From NCBI RefSeq assembly GCF_018812025.1, contig NC_063049.1, positions 17,971,758-18,035,757 of the forward strand: DNA of 64,000 nucleotides, written 5' to 3'. Source of the DNA: Megalobrama amblycephala. Its lineage: Eukaryota > Chordata > Actinopteri > Cypriniformes > Xenocyprididae. Made by a program: the position numbers and the translations under genes. The notes beneath the pieces were generated by a model that had not been told where the DNA came from, did no database searches, and worked only from the letters and a program-made list of their open reading frames with translations. Positions 21,801 through 32,927 of this stretch are shown piece by piece. Each line of letters starts with the position of its first letter. Position 1 is the first letter of the stretch.

Positions 21801-24800
21801 GGCTGGTTCAAGCAAAAACTAAAATCACCATTAAGGCCACAGTAAAAGGAAGGAGACCTCAGACCAAGAAACTCCACATTAGCCAGCTCCTGATCCAAAG
21901 AGGGGAGTTCAACAGGGAGCTGGAGGCAAGATTTTGCAGACTAAAATCATCAAACCAAGACCTAGACCCTTAGAATTTGTGGAAATCAAATAAAGACCAT
22001 CCTTCAGGAAACGGCTATAGATGTGGTAGGCTTCTCATATAGGAAGAACAGAGATTGGTTTGATGAGAATGATTCTGAAATCCAGAAGCTTGTCACTTGT
22101 CGTAAATGACTCCTAGATTGTCCTGACAATCAGGCCTATAGAACAGCCTGCAACACACTCCAGTCAAAGTTTAGTGTGATCTAGAGCAACTGGTGGCAGG
22201 AGATGGCTGAGAAAATCCAGTTTTATGCTGACACTGGAAAATCACAGCCTTCTATGAAGCCCTATGCACTTGTCTATGGCCCACCACAACATTCACAGGC
22301 TCCTTTACGCTCTTCTGATGGCCTTACCCTGCTGACAGATAAGTCTTCCATTATGCATCACTGGGCTGAACATTACGAGGACCTCTTTGGTGACAAACAT
22401 TTGGTGCAGGAAGATGCTTTAGCAAGCATCCCTCAGCAAATTGTGAAGATGCAGCCACCAATGACCCAACAACAGAGGAAGAAGTTAAGAAAGCCATCGC
22501 CAAGCTCAAGCGTGGCAAAGCATCCGGCATTGATGGTCTACCAGCTGAAGTGTTTATGACAGAAGGAGATGCTGCCGCTGGACAACTATCTTGTCTGTTC
22601 GCACTCTATTGGGATAAGGGAGTTATCCTGCAAGACCTTCAAGATGCAGTGATAGTCTCTCTGTAAAAAAACAAAGGGGAGAAATCTGACTGCTCCAAAT
22701 ACAGAGGCATCGCTTTACTTTCTATTGCAGGTAAGGTCCTTGCCAGAAACCTCCTAGACAGGCTGGTACCTACCATCACTGAAAAATTCTTCCGGAGAGC
22801 CAGTGTGGCTTCCGAGCTAACCGTGGCACTACTGATGCTCTTTGCCATCATCTTCAGCATAAGGTCGCAAGCAGCTAAGGTAGACCTGACTAATTACATT
22901 TACATAAGTTTTCAAACAAATGCTAGTGTCTTTTACTTTCGCTGTCTTTCTGCTCAAACTTAGACAACAAATGTTGTTCACGGAGCTACTGTTTTCAGAT
23001 GACTGCACACTCTTGGCACACCCGGAAGACCTCCAGTTAATCGTCTACCATTTTGTGACAGCAGCCAGTGAATTTGGTCTGACTATCAGTCTGAAGAAGA
23101 CTTATGTACCAGAAGTCTACAAAAGACACCTATAATCCATCCAAGATCAACATCAATGGCCATGCTCTGAACGTAGCTGACCAATTCACCTATTTGGGAA
23201 GTGTAATTTCAAATGATGCATCAATATCCAAGGACGTGGACCACCGACTTGCCAAAGCCTGTAGCACTTTGGGCCACCTCCAAAAACACGTCTGGCAGAC
23301 ACACTCATTACGCCTGCTGAGTAAGATTCAAGTTTACAAGGCAGTTGTCCTCAGCACCTTGCTGTATGGTTCTGAGTCATGGGCCCTGCACAGAAAGCAT
23401 ATCTGGCTGCTTAAGTGTTTTCAACAACAGTGTCTCCGTTCCATTATGGAAACTCAGTGGCAGGACTTCAAGACAAATACAGAAGTTCTGGAAGAAGGGG
23501 GCTTGCCAAGCATTAAGGGCAGGACATGTGTTACGTATGGATGATGAGAGGCTGCCAAAAGCATTGTTCTATGGGGAACTTTGCCAGGGCACGCAAGCGC
23601 TACATGGACCAGCTAAAGAAACAGTTGATGAGAGTTGATATTAACCCTCAAGTCTGGGGGATTCTGGCAGTTGATTGACCCAGTGGAGAAACATCACATT
23701 GAAGCCTGCCAGGGAATTTGAGGAACACAGAGTGAAAACTACCCAAACGAAACATAAATGAAAGAAGGAACTGGCTGCTCAAGTACCCAACGATAGTGAC
23801 ACAACCTTTCCCTGTCCCATCTGCTCTAAAGTCTGCAACTCTAAGATAGAGCTTGTCTAAAGCTTGCCGCTTTAGACAAAATCCTTCTCATTGATCTTCG
23901 GACACAAGGAATATGCCAATAAATATTGTTAACAATGTTGAAAACGTTGTTGTGCCTGTTGTCTTAATTCTTCCAAACTTTTTTACCAGCAGTGTATATT
24001 TTTCAAAAGGATGAATAATAATTTTATTTTATGCAATGCAGGATTGCTCATCCCTAAACCAGAATCATGTGTACCTGAAATACAAACATTATAATCAGTC
24101 TGATATGTATTGCTTTTATCTGTCTTCTATATTAATATTTTTCATGCAGTTTAACCAGGTTAGAAAAATAACAACTGTTTCTCTTTAGCTCGTGGGAACA
24201 CTACTGTGTGTGGAGAGTACAACTTTGCAGCTGATCCTGAAGCAGCTTATATTGTCCTGAATGAATTCATTTGCCCAATTTATATTGCAACCTGGGAGTT
24301 CACCTGTCGCAGTAAATTACCCTGGGTGAGATCCTCATGTCTTAAAAAAAATACAATAATGCATATAGATGATTGTGTATAATGTAAATACAACTGTTGG
24401 TGTTTATAGATTCTTGTACACACAGCATCCATGTCATATAATGTTTGTGTGTGTCTGTTTCAGGAGTTCTGTGATGGTTGGCTGGCCCAGGACACAGATA
24501 AAGCTCGCTTTATGAAGCGGATATTTAAGCACAGCATGGAGTCCACCTACAGCGAGAGGATTGAGAAGGAGCTGGTGGATGGGCAGGGATTCATCTCCTG
24601 TGACTCTTATGCCATGGCAGCGGCCATAGATGATACATTTATTATTGAAAACGAACACAAAGCGGTCACTGTGGAGCTTGCAGGAAACTGCTGCCGGGGA
24701 ATGATGGTTGTAGATCACCTCGAACTTCTGAAGAAGACTCACAAAGCCCACATATTGAAGAAGGTCGACTTGGAGAAGTTTAAAGTGCTCATGATGAATG

Positions 24801-24811
24801 CTTTGAAATAA
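15654..24811 (+). CDS. Inosine-uridine-type nucleoside hydrolase, tandem copy 1
   Basis: Predicted to hydrolyse the N-glycosidic bond of ribonucleosides to free base plus ribose (IU_nuc_hydro family; purine/pyrimidine salvage). Five in-frame exons: 15654-15830, 18981-19160, 19270-19381, 24189-24325, 24464-24811, giving 317 aa, normal for the family. Visible motifs: the N-terminal Asp cluster DVDCGVDD that binds Ca2+ and ribose (residues about 7-14), GITCVQGN with the conserved Asn, YIMGG, the GEYNFAADPEAA block (family N-x-F-x-x-DPEA) and SCDSYAMAAAIDD near residue 265. In the last block the usual active-site His is Cys, as in the group III hydrolases, and the following Asp is kept. Start chosen at 15654 because the Asp motif follows at once and the acceptor lies 8 nt upstream. 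No signal peptide. Vertebrate orthologues exist in fish but are lost in mammals; substrate specificity cannot be read from the sequence. Confidence 0.88.
16574..17372 (-). mobile_element. Kolobok-like DNA transposon remnant with THAP-domain relic
   Basis: The ends are TTAAAGGTCCCG and CAGGACCTTTAA with TTAA on both sides. On the minus strand an open frame (16746-17069) keeps THAP zinc-finger features: LFGLPRDAVLRAQWLQF, the C-x2-H pair in LCAAHF, and LKDG after it. The first two zinc cysteines fall in another frame (16922-17161), so the domain is frameshifted. THAP domain plus TTAA target site together point to the Kolobok superfamily (inference). Confidence 0.6.
16746..17161 (-). pseudogene. 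Broken THAP-domain reading frame inside the Kolobok-like element
   Basis: Two overlapping minus-strand frames together cover a C2CH THAP finger. The upstream frame carries CVCRVCLSPC and the downstream frame carries the W, C-x2-H and trailing LKDG region. The frame change separates the zinc ligands, and no catalytic transposase core follows. Confidence 0.5.
18510..18548. repeat. (AAAG)n simple repeat
   Basis: An interrupted run of AAAG units. Confidence 0.9.
18981..19160 (+). CDS. Nucleoside hydrolase copy 1, coding exon 2
   Basis: Sixty codons, acceptor attgctag, donor GAG|GTGTAT, phase 0. Encodes IPVFRGASKALLG, then GDFHGKDGLGDAPEPEAPG. It differs from copy 2 at SKA/ANS, A/S, H/Y, E/D and A/E. 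Confidence 0.87.
19270..19381 (+). CDS. Nucleoside hydrolase copy 1, coding exon 3
   Basis: Acceptor cctctcttag, donor GACT|GTGAGT, phase 0 in and 1 out. Encodes VSLVATAPLTNVALAVKL and YIMGGNTD, the nucleoside hydrolase core with the MGG motif. Confidence 0.9.
20037..20555. mobile_element. TTAA-flanked MITE nested in the LINE
   Basis: GCCCCGGGTATACTTC at 20041 is mirrored by GAAGTATACTCTGGGC at 20551, with TTAA on both outer sides (20037-20040, 20552-20555). GC-rich for the region. No coding capacity. Confidence 0.75.
21100..21564 (+). pseudogene. LINE endonuclease domain relic
   Basis: The start block reads ACWNVRNAR (about 21110). The frame 21337-21564 has the later endonuclease blocks, including SVYAPTLQSD (conserved SVYAPT). 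Frame changes and stops separate the pieces. Confidence 0.6.
22203..22880 (+). pseudogene. LINE reverse transcriptase, N-terminal part (broken)
   Basis: Holds the GKASGIDGLPAEVF block and, in another frame, CSKYRGIALLSIAGKVLARN. The palm segment with the first catalytic Asp, normally after the FRANRGTTDA block, is absent: the sequence jumps to the FSDDC box within about 170 bp. This suggests an internal deletion. Confidence 0.65.
22970..23640 (+). pseudogene. LINE reverse transcriptase, C-terminal part (broken)
   Basis: Starts at the catalytic-box region FSDDCTLLAH (canonical F-A-D-D changed to F-S-D-D), then the connection region ADQFTYLGSVISND and LSTLLYGSESWALH, and a tail with HVLRMDDERLPKALFYGEL. 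At least two frame changes. Confidence 0.7.
24189..24325 (+). CDS. Nucleoside hydrolase copy 1, coding exon 4
   Basis: Acceptor tctctttag, donor TGG|GTGAGA, phase 1 in and 0 out. Encodes SRGNTTVCGEYNFAADPEAA and YIATWEFTCRSKLPW, including the conserved N-F and DPEA residues that contact substrate. Confidence 0.9.
24464..24811 (+). CDS. Nucleoside hydrolase copy 1, terminal exon
   Basis: Acceptor tgtttcag; ends TAA at 24809-24811, which overlaps an AATAAA hexamer (24807-24812). Encodes EFCDGWLAQDTDKARFM, the variable loop KHSMESTYSERIEKELVDG, the active-site block ISCDSYAMAAAIDD and the C-terminal helices. Confidence 0.9.
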   Translation, partial: EFCDGWLAQDTDKARFMKRIFKHSMESTYSERIEKELVDGQGFISCDSYAMAAAIDDTFIIENEHKAVTVELAGNCCRGMMVVDHLELLKKTHKAHILKKVDLEKFKVLMMNALK

Positions 24812-26805
24812 ATGTTCATTAGCAGCCATGTCCATAATTGCATCATGTTGTTATATTTTTTTTTATAAACAACTTTGTAGACAATTGTTTGCCAATGGCT
24901 ACTTTAGCTAATCACACAAGCACAAACTAATTTTTACTCAAATCATAAAAACACTGGTACCACAGTACAGATGCTAATAACATGGTACTAAAAGATTACC
25001 ACATTTTCGTGTCATGGTATTCCAAAGTAACCATAATTATATCATTAGAACATTCAGTTTTGATTTGAGTGATGATCATATACATTTATTTAATAAATAG
25101 TTAATTGTATCCTTTAAAATTATATAAAAGTACCAACTGACAGGATTTCCTGTATAGTTTAAAGGAAATTATGCAAAATCCACTTTTACATGGTGTTTGG
25201 ACATAAATGTGTGTTAGTAGTGTATGAACAAAACCACCCTACAATGATAAAAATCCACCCACTCCTTTTTTTTATCCCCATTAAACCAAAGCAGTCTCTC
25301 CGATCAGTGTGATGTCACACTACTAAGGCCCCGCCCACAGTCACTGACTGACAGTCCTGCATTACCATAGTTTCCACCCTTAGCAAGGACTCAGTGGATT
25401 AGTTTCATTTTTGAAGGTAATGCGCACCAAAATATACCTAAATTCCTTTATGTCTGAGAAAATCATTTCACTCCAGACTGCTACGTGAACGAGGGGCAAT
25501 TAAAGGCAGGCTTTTGCTGAAAAGTTGTTAATCAAGGATGAGTCTGTACCAACTGTTCATGATCCAGCTTCACCTCCCAAAAAAAAAAAAACTAAAGCTA
25601 TTGTCAAGCTATAATAAATGATCTGTGGGAACTGAAACTTCATAGACACATTCTGGGGACACCAGACTTATATTACATCTTGTGAGACGGGGCATAAGCC
25701 CTTTAATTCATTGGCGGTAAGCTGTTATTAATGCAGTTTCATTCCAACCACTTGTAGCTGCTAAAATGTGAAATTTCAAAGCATAGTCTGCAACAGGAAG
25801 TTTACCTTGTAAACTGAAGAGTTGATCATGCATGGAGTGTGCCCACTTCCTTGAAGTGGTTGGTAAATGCTGCCATAGAATTTGTTATGGGTCTATAAGC
25901 TTCCCAGATGGAATTTGCCCATTGCAACACTACCGAATATACATATGAGAATCTTTGCTCAATCTGTTGGATATAACTGTGGTTGCATCTTGAAGAATAG
26001 TGAACTTTGGAGAAGGAACCCGCTGCAACAAAGGTAAGGTGACTGGTGGTCTGAGTGTTTGTTTGGCATTTGTACCAGATCAGTGAATGGATCGGGAGTT
26101 GGATTCTGGATCACTAGCTTCTGTTCCTCATTGCATTGTTAGGTCTGGTCTTCTGTCACAATAACAGAAGGAGATGACTCAGAATGTAAAGTAAAAGACA
26201 CTATCTTTATTCACAGGAGGTTCAATGAAGCAGCATGGTCCACAGATGAGTATGGAATTCAAAGTAGCAGGTTTGCACTTAGCTTGATCATTCACAGTTC
26301 TTTGTTTGTTGCAGGTTCTGACTGGTGTGCGGCGTAGACAAAGTATGGGCTGGAAGTGAAGTAGTGAGTTTCCAAAGTGAGTAGTCGGGTAAGTCTTTCC
26401 ATAAGTGGCTGTATATATATGAGTCCCAATGAGCATGTGCAGGTGATTAGAATAGACATGAAGTCTACATGTACCACACAAGAGGAGCATGTTTCATGTC
26501 TGATTCATCTCAATTTAAGACCCAAGGGTGGATTTCAAGATGGACTTCCCAGATCCCAAATGGGAAATGCCTCATGAGAGTTTAATAGAAGGCAACAGAT
26601 TGATTAATTGATTTTTACAGAGCCCTTAAATGAACATGGTGATGGGAAAAATATGAGACGGGAGGAAAAATTATGTTTCAATGCTTTTGTTTATTCATTT
26701 GAAATTATATTTCGAAAGTATTGCGTTCCCAGAGAAACTTTGCATTGGCTTGCAGAACTATTGCATTCTCTCGCAAAAGTATTGCCGTCTCCTGAGAAGA
26801 GGATA
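24812..26805. other. Spacer between the two duplicated units
   Basis: No coding signal. Contains a TTAA fold-back element (25159-25706). The sequence at about 26140-26580 has no identified content. Confidence 0.6.
25159..25706. mobile_element. TTAA-flanked MITE
   Basis: Begins TTAAAGGAAATTATGC and ends CATAAGCCCTTTAA. Its right part shares 'cttatattacatct' and 'gacacattc.ggggacacc' with the elements at 35214-36198 and 56765-58193, so the families are related at one end. Confidence 0.6.
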
Positions 26806-27270
26806 AGAAATATTTTAGGTCTAATAAGAATAAAATAAATCTTTAAAGATAATATAAGAAACCTTTTATAATCTTTTTCTATTTCCATCATTTTGTATGG
26901 CAAATAAATGCATAGAACCAGCTCAGTTCAACTATGCACTGCCAATACTAGTTTTATATAGTTAGTTTACAAATATAAGGATTTAAAAAAAAAAAAAAAT
27001 CATAACAAACATTACTCATAACACAAACTTTTGAAAACTGTATTTAATAGATCATTAAATGTTAATGTAGGCCTATATACCCAAAAAATATTGAAAACAC
27101 ATTAGTCACAGCACATTTTTGTAACCTATATTTTTTCTTATTGGATACATTTGTCTAATAAAAGAGGATACATTAAAACTATTACAAAAGTAACATCATC
27201 CAGCAATCTCTAAAAAATAACGGGGGGGGGGAAATTATCTTGAAAATACATACTACTGTGATTGGTCCAG
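26806..27270 (+). repeat. Upstream flank of copy 2, duplicated from 13975-14780
   Basis: Matches copy 1 upstream sequence in order (see the entry starting 13975). Includes ctgtgattggtcca near 27250. Marks the left end of the duplicated block in copy 2. Confidence 0.6.
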
Positions 27271-27998
27271 AACAACTCATTATTTCGGTGTGACCCAGAA
27301 ATAAGTCTGTTGGCGCCTCAGTGACTACTTCACTCAGAGAAGCTGTCAACCTCAGCTGTCAATCATGACGTCTCACCCTGTTCTTATAGCATCAAATAAC
27401 TGCATAATATGACAAAAATTGTCTTTGGAAAAAAATATTTGAAGTGTAATTGAATTGTTTTGTTTGTCTCGCGTCCCACTGGTGTACATGGAGAGGGCGG
27501 GGTTTATGACCTATACTGCATCCAGCCATCTGGGGGCGATCGAGACGCTTTGGTTTCTCTTTTCAGGACTCTTGTGGCATGCTTGGTTGTTGAAAGTGAA
27601 AGTGACGTCCCAATTTCCCACCCATCCTAGAGCACATAGAGCCGTGAGTATTGAATAACATGCTTTAAAACATCCCACTAAAGCCATATGCATGCCACTG
27701 TTGTTTAATGCTGTTATAAGAGCGTTCTTAAACGAAACCATCATTAAGATCCGCTCTAGACGCCTCAGTTCACCGCTTCTTGCAGTCGGAATGAGAACCA
27801 TGAACGAATCATTTATCCTGGTGTTGCGAATGGTTCATTAACAATATCTGACTCAAAAGATCAGATTCGTGTTGTCGTGTAGCATTAGGCTTGTTTGAGA
27901 TGCGTCGCATCTTAAATTCAGCGTAGGCGGCTGCAGTGAGGGAGGAGTAAAAAATGCAGGCAAGACGGACAGTTCTCTGATCTCGTAGGTGTCATATC

Positions 27999-30830
27999 CT
28001 CTACGACAGTGGTTCCCAAACTGGGGTACGCGTACCCCCGGGCAGTCCCGGCGCCATGGGCGGGCATTGGGGGCCCTGGCCCGCCCTGTGAGTCACTAGT
28101 GCCCGCCCTGGATGAGTCGACAACTCCACGTCCCACCAACCACCAGTCCTTGCTTTTTTTAATCAATAGGCTACTGTCATCAAAAGTTATCGTTTTGTAT
28201 CATAACTACCGGATAAAAATGTGTTTGATCTGATTTAAAAAAATAAAATAAAATAAGATAAAATAAAATAAACGGATTTGATTGGTTTGTAAATATTGAG
28301 CGCGGAAATGTTTGGTTGTGTGCTAAGCATAGTGCTGTCGCTTAATGTTAGCAGTCATTTTTTAAACAACTGCTGAACTATCTCGTGTGACAGTGTCTGA
28401 GGATATACCAATCAAAGACCACCAAAGTTGGCAGGAGAGATAAGCGAGGTAATGTTAGGCGAAAGCCCGAGTGTTGCTGTGAGACTGAGACATATCCAGC
28501 TGCAGACCCGCAGCACCACAGTTTCAGAACCGCAGCCACAGAGACTGACGCGCTTCTACTATGATATTTGTCTGAACTATTTTCGCTGCTAAAACAGAAC
28601 AGAAACAGTCAAAATTGCGTCTAAAATGTAAGTACATTCATATTACTGCCATATGAAATCAGTGTCACATTTTCAGTCGTGGTATTATTCGACACTCTTG
28701 GTCGTGTGATGTTGTTTAAATATACAAACTCCACATTTGAATTTTTACTGCAGTATTCAGCCGCGGCTCGTCTGGGTGGGGCATAGCCCAACAAAATATT
28801 CATCCAAAAATAGACTGAAATAATAATATATTGTAAATGTGTCCAGCATTCTGCAACAAATATTTTTTCAGATTTTCTAGTCGTAAAGTGAGCAGGGTAT
28901 ATTAAAATATAGCGTAAGGATTCGGCAGGCATGAATCATGATAAGCGGGGCAGCCTGTCTCAGAGCCCTCCCAGCTCTACAGCGCCCCACAAATTTCCAA
29001 TGTAAACCTATGATGAAAACCTGTGGTAAAAAAAAAATGGAACTGCAGCACCCATTTGAGCAGCCGTTTGAGCAGATTTCTGGCTGCCCCGCTTACTTCC
29101 AAGTGACGTTATGTCACGTAAACCTCGCTCTAGGTCAAGACAACATCAGTCCGTTTCACATATGTGTCTGTATCAGGTCAGTAACTAGTTGGCATGTCTG
29201 TTCTTCCTAATTGGAGTAGCGTATTAAATAAATTAGAGGATAAACCCTTTAGTTCATGTGAATAGATTCTACATACAGTAGTTCTGTTGTGTTTGTTTTA
29301 TGTTTTTCTGAGAATAGACTTTTTTCTTCGCTGGAATTCCTACATACCTTGTAACATCCTAAAACAACATTTGTCATGCTGCGCTCATTTGTTTCGATTT
29401 CTCCTCGAGAGGCAGCGCGAGCGCCTCAACAACGCAACATTTTGTTAGCGTCAGTACATTACATCAGCGTCAGCCTATATATTATTATGCACTATCGATA
29501 ATATCGATATTATTATGCACTAAGCCACTTAGACTAAATTAATGCAGAAGCATTATCGCATTTTGGTGATTCTCTAGTCATTTTTTTTTTGTTATTGGCG
29601 TTTTAATCAGGCCAGGCAAGTAAAATTCTCTTTCACTTGCCCCTTTAAAAAACCAACTTGTCCCGGGCAATGTCGAGCCCATGCGACGTGTTTAGTTCTT
29701 CCTCGGTTTTTTTTTTTTTTTTTTTTTGTCCATTTAATTCATAATTAATGTTATTATGCAATAAGGTTGATTTGTGCCCCCCTGAAAAAAATGTAATGCC
29801 CGTCCGTGAATTTGTGTCTGGCGCCGGGTCTGCCCCCGGGGGTACGTGAGGTGACAAAAGGGGGTACGCGAACAAATGCTGAGTAGTTCATTTAATTCTA
29901 CTTTAAAATAATATTAAAATCGAGCATGTATTTCTAAATGCCAAAATGTCATAAATCCAGTACATTTAATCAAATTACCTCATCATTTGCAGTCAAAAAC
30001 GACTGTATCCACACAAGCAGCATCCATATGATAGATTGCGTGCAGATTCTGCTGCCTTAAATCACGCTAAATTACTGCCGTTCTCGACAATGCACCTTTG
30101 TAAAAGTGGGGATTTAGCTTATTCGCACTAAGAACAAATATAGACACAGATAGTGGATTGATATCGATTTAAGACTCAAACTTTCTTCGATACAAAAACA
30201 TAGGCCTACCTTGTGTGAGTTCTTGTATTTAATATTGATAACGAGCAAGAATGCAATTGTTCCCAAATATCCACATGACTGCGAACGTGACATTATTATA
30301 CAACAGGTCAAAAAATAAAACGTACATTTTAAACACAGTAGTAGCCTATTTACTGTATTTTGCAATGAAATAATAGTTTTAACGAAAACCACAGCAGAAC
30401 TACAACACACGTCTGTGTTTCGCGAACAATTCTGCGGCTTTGAACGAATCGTGAGAGTCAATGATTCAATGATTCATTCACAGCCACTTGCTTCGTTACT
30501 GAATGAATGACTCGATGACTCACTCATAAAAACAGTGACTTGCTGCCATCTGCTGGCGGTTTTAGTTTAATATTTAAAAGTTTTACTTAGTTTCACCATC
30601 ATTGCATATTTCTCTATTGAACATTTTTTATTTAAAACATTATTTATTTTATAAAATTATTCATAAAGGTAAAAAAAATGCACTGGAAAATCAATTTAGG
30701 GGCAAATATTGTCCCTTAATGGAAAAGGTGTGACTGCAGTCGAAATGGAAGAGAGGGGGTACGCAGAAGGATGGTAATGCCTTCAGGGGGTACTCCAAGC
30801 AAAAAAAGTTTGGGAACCACTGCTCTACGA
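27999..30830. mobile_element. hAT-type DNA transposon, 2.8 kb, with perfect 8-bp target duplication
   Basis: Termini CAGTGGTTCCCAAACT (28007) and AGTTTGGGAACCACTG (30822) are exact complements. CTCTACGA is repeated at 27999-28006 and 30823-30830. The subterminal segments 'ggggtacg' and 'gggggtac' recur inverted. No hAT transposase or BED finger is visible, so it is non-autonomous, with a smaller element nested at 28943-29094. Confidence 0.88.
28943..29094. mobile_element. Short inverted-repeat element nested in the hAT
   Basis: AAGCGGGGCAGCC at the left is matched by GGCTGCCCCGCTT at the right, with TA outside each end. About 150 bp. Confidence 0.55.
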
Positions 30831-31193
30831 GAACAAAGGCGAATATCGCGGGATTCACACTCATTTGCTGTGTTACTGATAAACTGGAATTTAAGTTCTG
30901 TTGTTTTTATATGAACATATACATAATCAACATTACACCCAAAGTACTTGTTACTTATTTCCATTCAAAAGGCGTGTTTATCAACCATTTTTATTTTAAC
31001 TACATACATGTTTTTATATATTTTTATAAATATGACAACAATCACAAACCATAGAGAGATCGCACTGTCAGAGAGTTTGGGAATATTTACACATAATTTA
31101 TACACATTAAAACACGATATTAGAGTTTTAAAATCAAACATTTTAAGAGATCGATACATCACTGTTGTTTAAACCAACGAGCATTAAAGGGTT

Positions 31194-32006
31194 AGTTCAC
31201 CCAAAAATGAAAATAATGTCATTAATTACTCACCCTCATGCCGTTCCACACCCGTAAGACCTTCATTCATCTTCGGAACACAAATTAAGATATTGTTGAT
31301 GAAATCCGATGGCTCCGTGAGGCCTGCATAGCCAGCAATGACATTTCCTCTCTCAAGATCCATTAATGTACTAAAACATATTTAAATCAGTTCATGTGAG
31401 TACAGTGGTTCAATATTAATATTATAAAGCGACTGAGAATATTTTTGGTGCGGCAAAAAAAAAAATAAAAAAATTAAATAACTTATTTAATGATGGCTGA
31501 TTTCAAAACACTGCTTCATGAAGCATCAGAGTGTTATGATTCTTCTGTGTCGAATCAGCGGTTCGAAGCACCAAAGTCACGTGATTTCATCAGTTTGGTG
31601 GTTTGACACGTGATCCGAATCATGATTCGAACCGCTGATTCGACACAGAAGATTCATTATGCTCCGAAGCTTCCTCAAGCAGTGTTTTGAAATCGGCCAT
31701 CACTATATATGTCATTATTTTGTTTTGGTTTTTTTGCCGCACCAAAAATATTCTCATCGCTTTATAATATTAATATTGAACCACTGTACTCACATGAACT
31801 GATTTAAATATGTTTTTAGTACATTAATGGATCTTGAGAGAGGAAATGTCATTGCTCCCTATAGAGGCCTCACTGAGCCATTAGATTTCAACAAAAATAT
31901 CTCAATTTGTGTTCCGAAGATTAACGAAGGTCTGACGGGTGTGGAACAACATGAGGGTGAGTAATAAATGACAGAATTTTCATTTTTGGGTGAACTAACC
32001 CTTTAA
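31194..32006. mobile_element. TTAA-flanked fold-back element, full length
   Basis: TTAAAGGGTTAGTTCACCC at the left and GGGTGAACTAACCCTTTAA at the right, 813 bp. The two halves are extended complements of each other (for example aatcagcggttcgaagcacc near 31553 against tgattcgaaccgctgattcg near 31621). Same family as 8008-9211. Confidence 0.85.
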
Positions 32007-32927
32007 GCTGTGTCGTCAGCAAGTCGTTTCCCATCGTTGTTTTGATCAGTCCAGTCGGTGAGTATGAGGTCTCTGTGGAACAAAAGTGGACGTTACTGAA
32101 TTTGTGGGTGTTTTCAAACTGGTGGGTATCTCATGCAATGAAAATGATCCCCTTCACCCGACCCCACCCCTAAACCCTACCCACACTCTGACTTGGACAA
32201 ATCAGGTAACACTCTCAAAAACGCCCCTCTGTTTATGGCCTCGCCCACCGATCTGGTAACTCCCATTACTGTCCTGCAGAGACCCATACTTGCAGTTGGT
32301 GGAGAGCAACTGCGCCCGACTGCAGAATCCGATATGTCCACCTTGTCATCGCGAGAGGTTTTTGAAATTCGTCAGCACAACATCAGAGCAAGGTGGCCCA
32401 CACTCGGACACATTTCTTACCGGCATGCATCTCGCAGTGATCACCGGTGATCGGTTCTGCGCAGATAATGCAACATTTCTGCTACGTCCTCCAGAAGTTG
32501 CATGCTGCATACGTCATCAAGGATGTCTTATTTAGTAATAAAATTGAGTGTTATTTCTCGTGATGTGTAAAATACTGTAATTTATTTCTTACTTTGCACT
32601 CTAACGGTTACTTTTCTTTTCTGCAGCCTTTAAATGCGACCATCAGAAGACACAGGATTCGAAATGAGATGCAGCAATCAGATGTTGATGAAAAACACAG
32701 ATTAAGAGGAAGAAAGAAGAAGAAGATCCGATTAGCGGAAAGTCAGTATCCACGGACACCTTTAGTGTGGACAATAATTTACACCTAAACAATAACCCTA
32801 ACCACTGAGTCAAAACATACAGTTAATGTTTATACAAGGTAATTATTAATGTTATGGTCATTCTACACTCTACCCAGCTTTGAATGTTCAACTTTCACTA
32901 GCCTGGATATTAAAACAGGATACACTA
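32007..32927 (+). other. 5' region of nucleoside hydrolase copy 2
   Basis: No certain exon. A possible 5' untranslated exon follows cttttctgcag at 32625. 32878-32927 is homologous to 15551-15598 just before the copy 1 first coding exon. Frames at 32193-32535 have no recognised domain. Confidence 0.4.

Larger units (their letters stand above)
19961..23930 (+). mobile_element. Non-LTR retrotransposon (LINE) with APE endonuclease and reverse transcriptase remnants
   Basis: Bounded by the 7-bp direct repeat TATTGTT (19961-19967 and 23924-23930). The paralogous intron of copy 2 has one uninterrupted site here (cttattgttatcaatgttg, about 38908). The + strand carries endonuclease-like sequence (FKVACWNVRNAR near 21104), reverse transcriptase blocks (GKASGIDGLPAEV near 22515; KYRGIALLSIAGKVLA near 22697; FSDDCTLLAH near 22993) and the C-terminal tail YLGSVISND to LYGSESWAL. 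Many stops and frameshifts; inactive. Clade not assigned. Confidence 0.8.
19382..24188 (+). other. Intron 3 of nucleoside hydrolase copy 1, enlarged by a LINE
   Basis: Intron of 4.8 kb against 507 bp in copy 2. The difference is the non-LTR retrotransposon at 19968-23923, sitting inside a degenerate fold-back repeat (19676-19960, resuming 23931-23998) that copy 2 also retains in part. Confidence 0.75.

Noticed and set aside
24434..24835. 133-residue minus-strand frame across the last exon of nucleoside hydrolase copy 1 (and 143 residues at 39365-39796 in copy 2)
   Set aside because: Both are antisense shadows of the conserved exon. They persist in both copies only because the sense strand is conserved.
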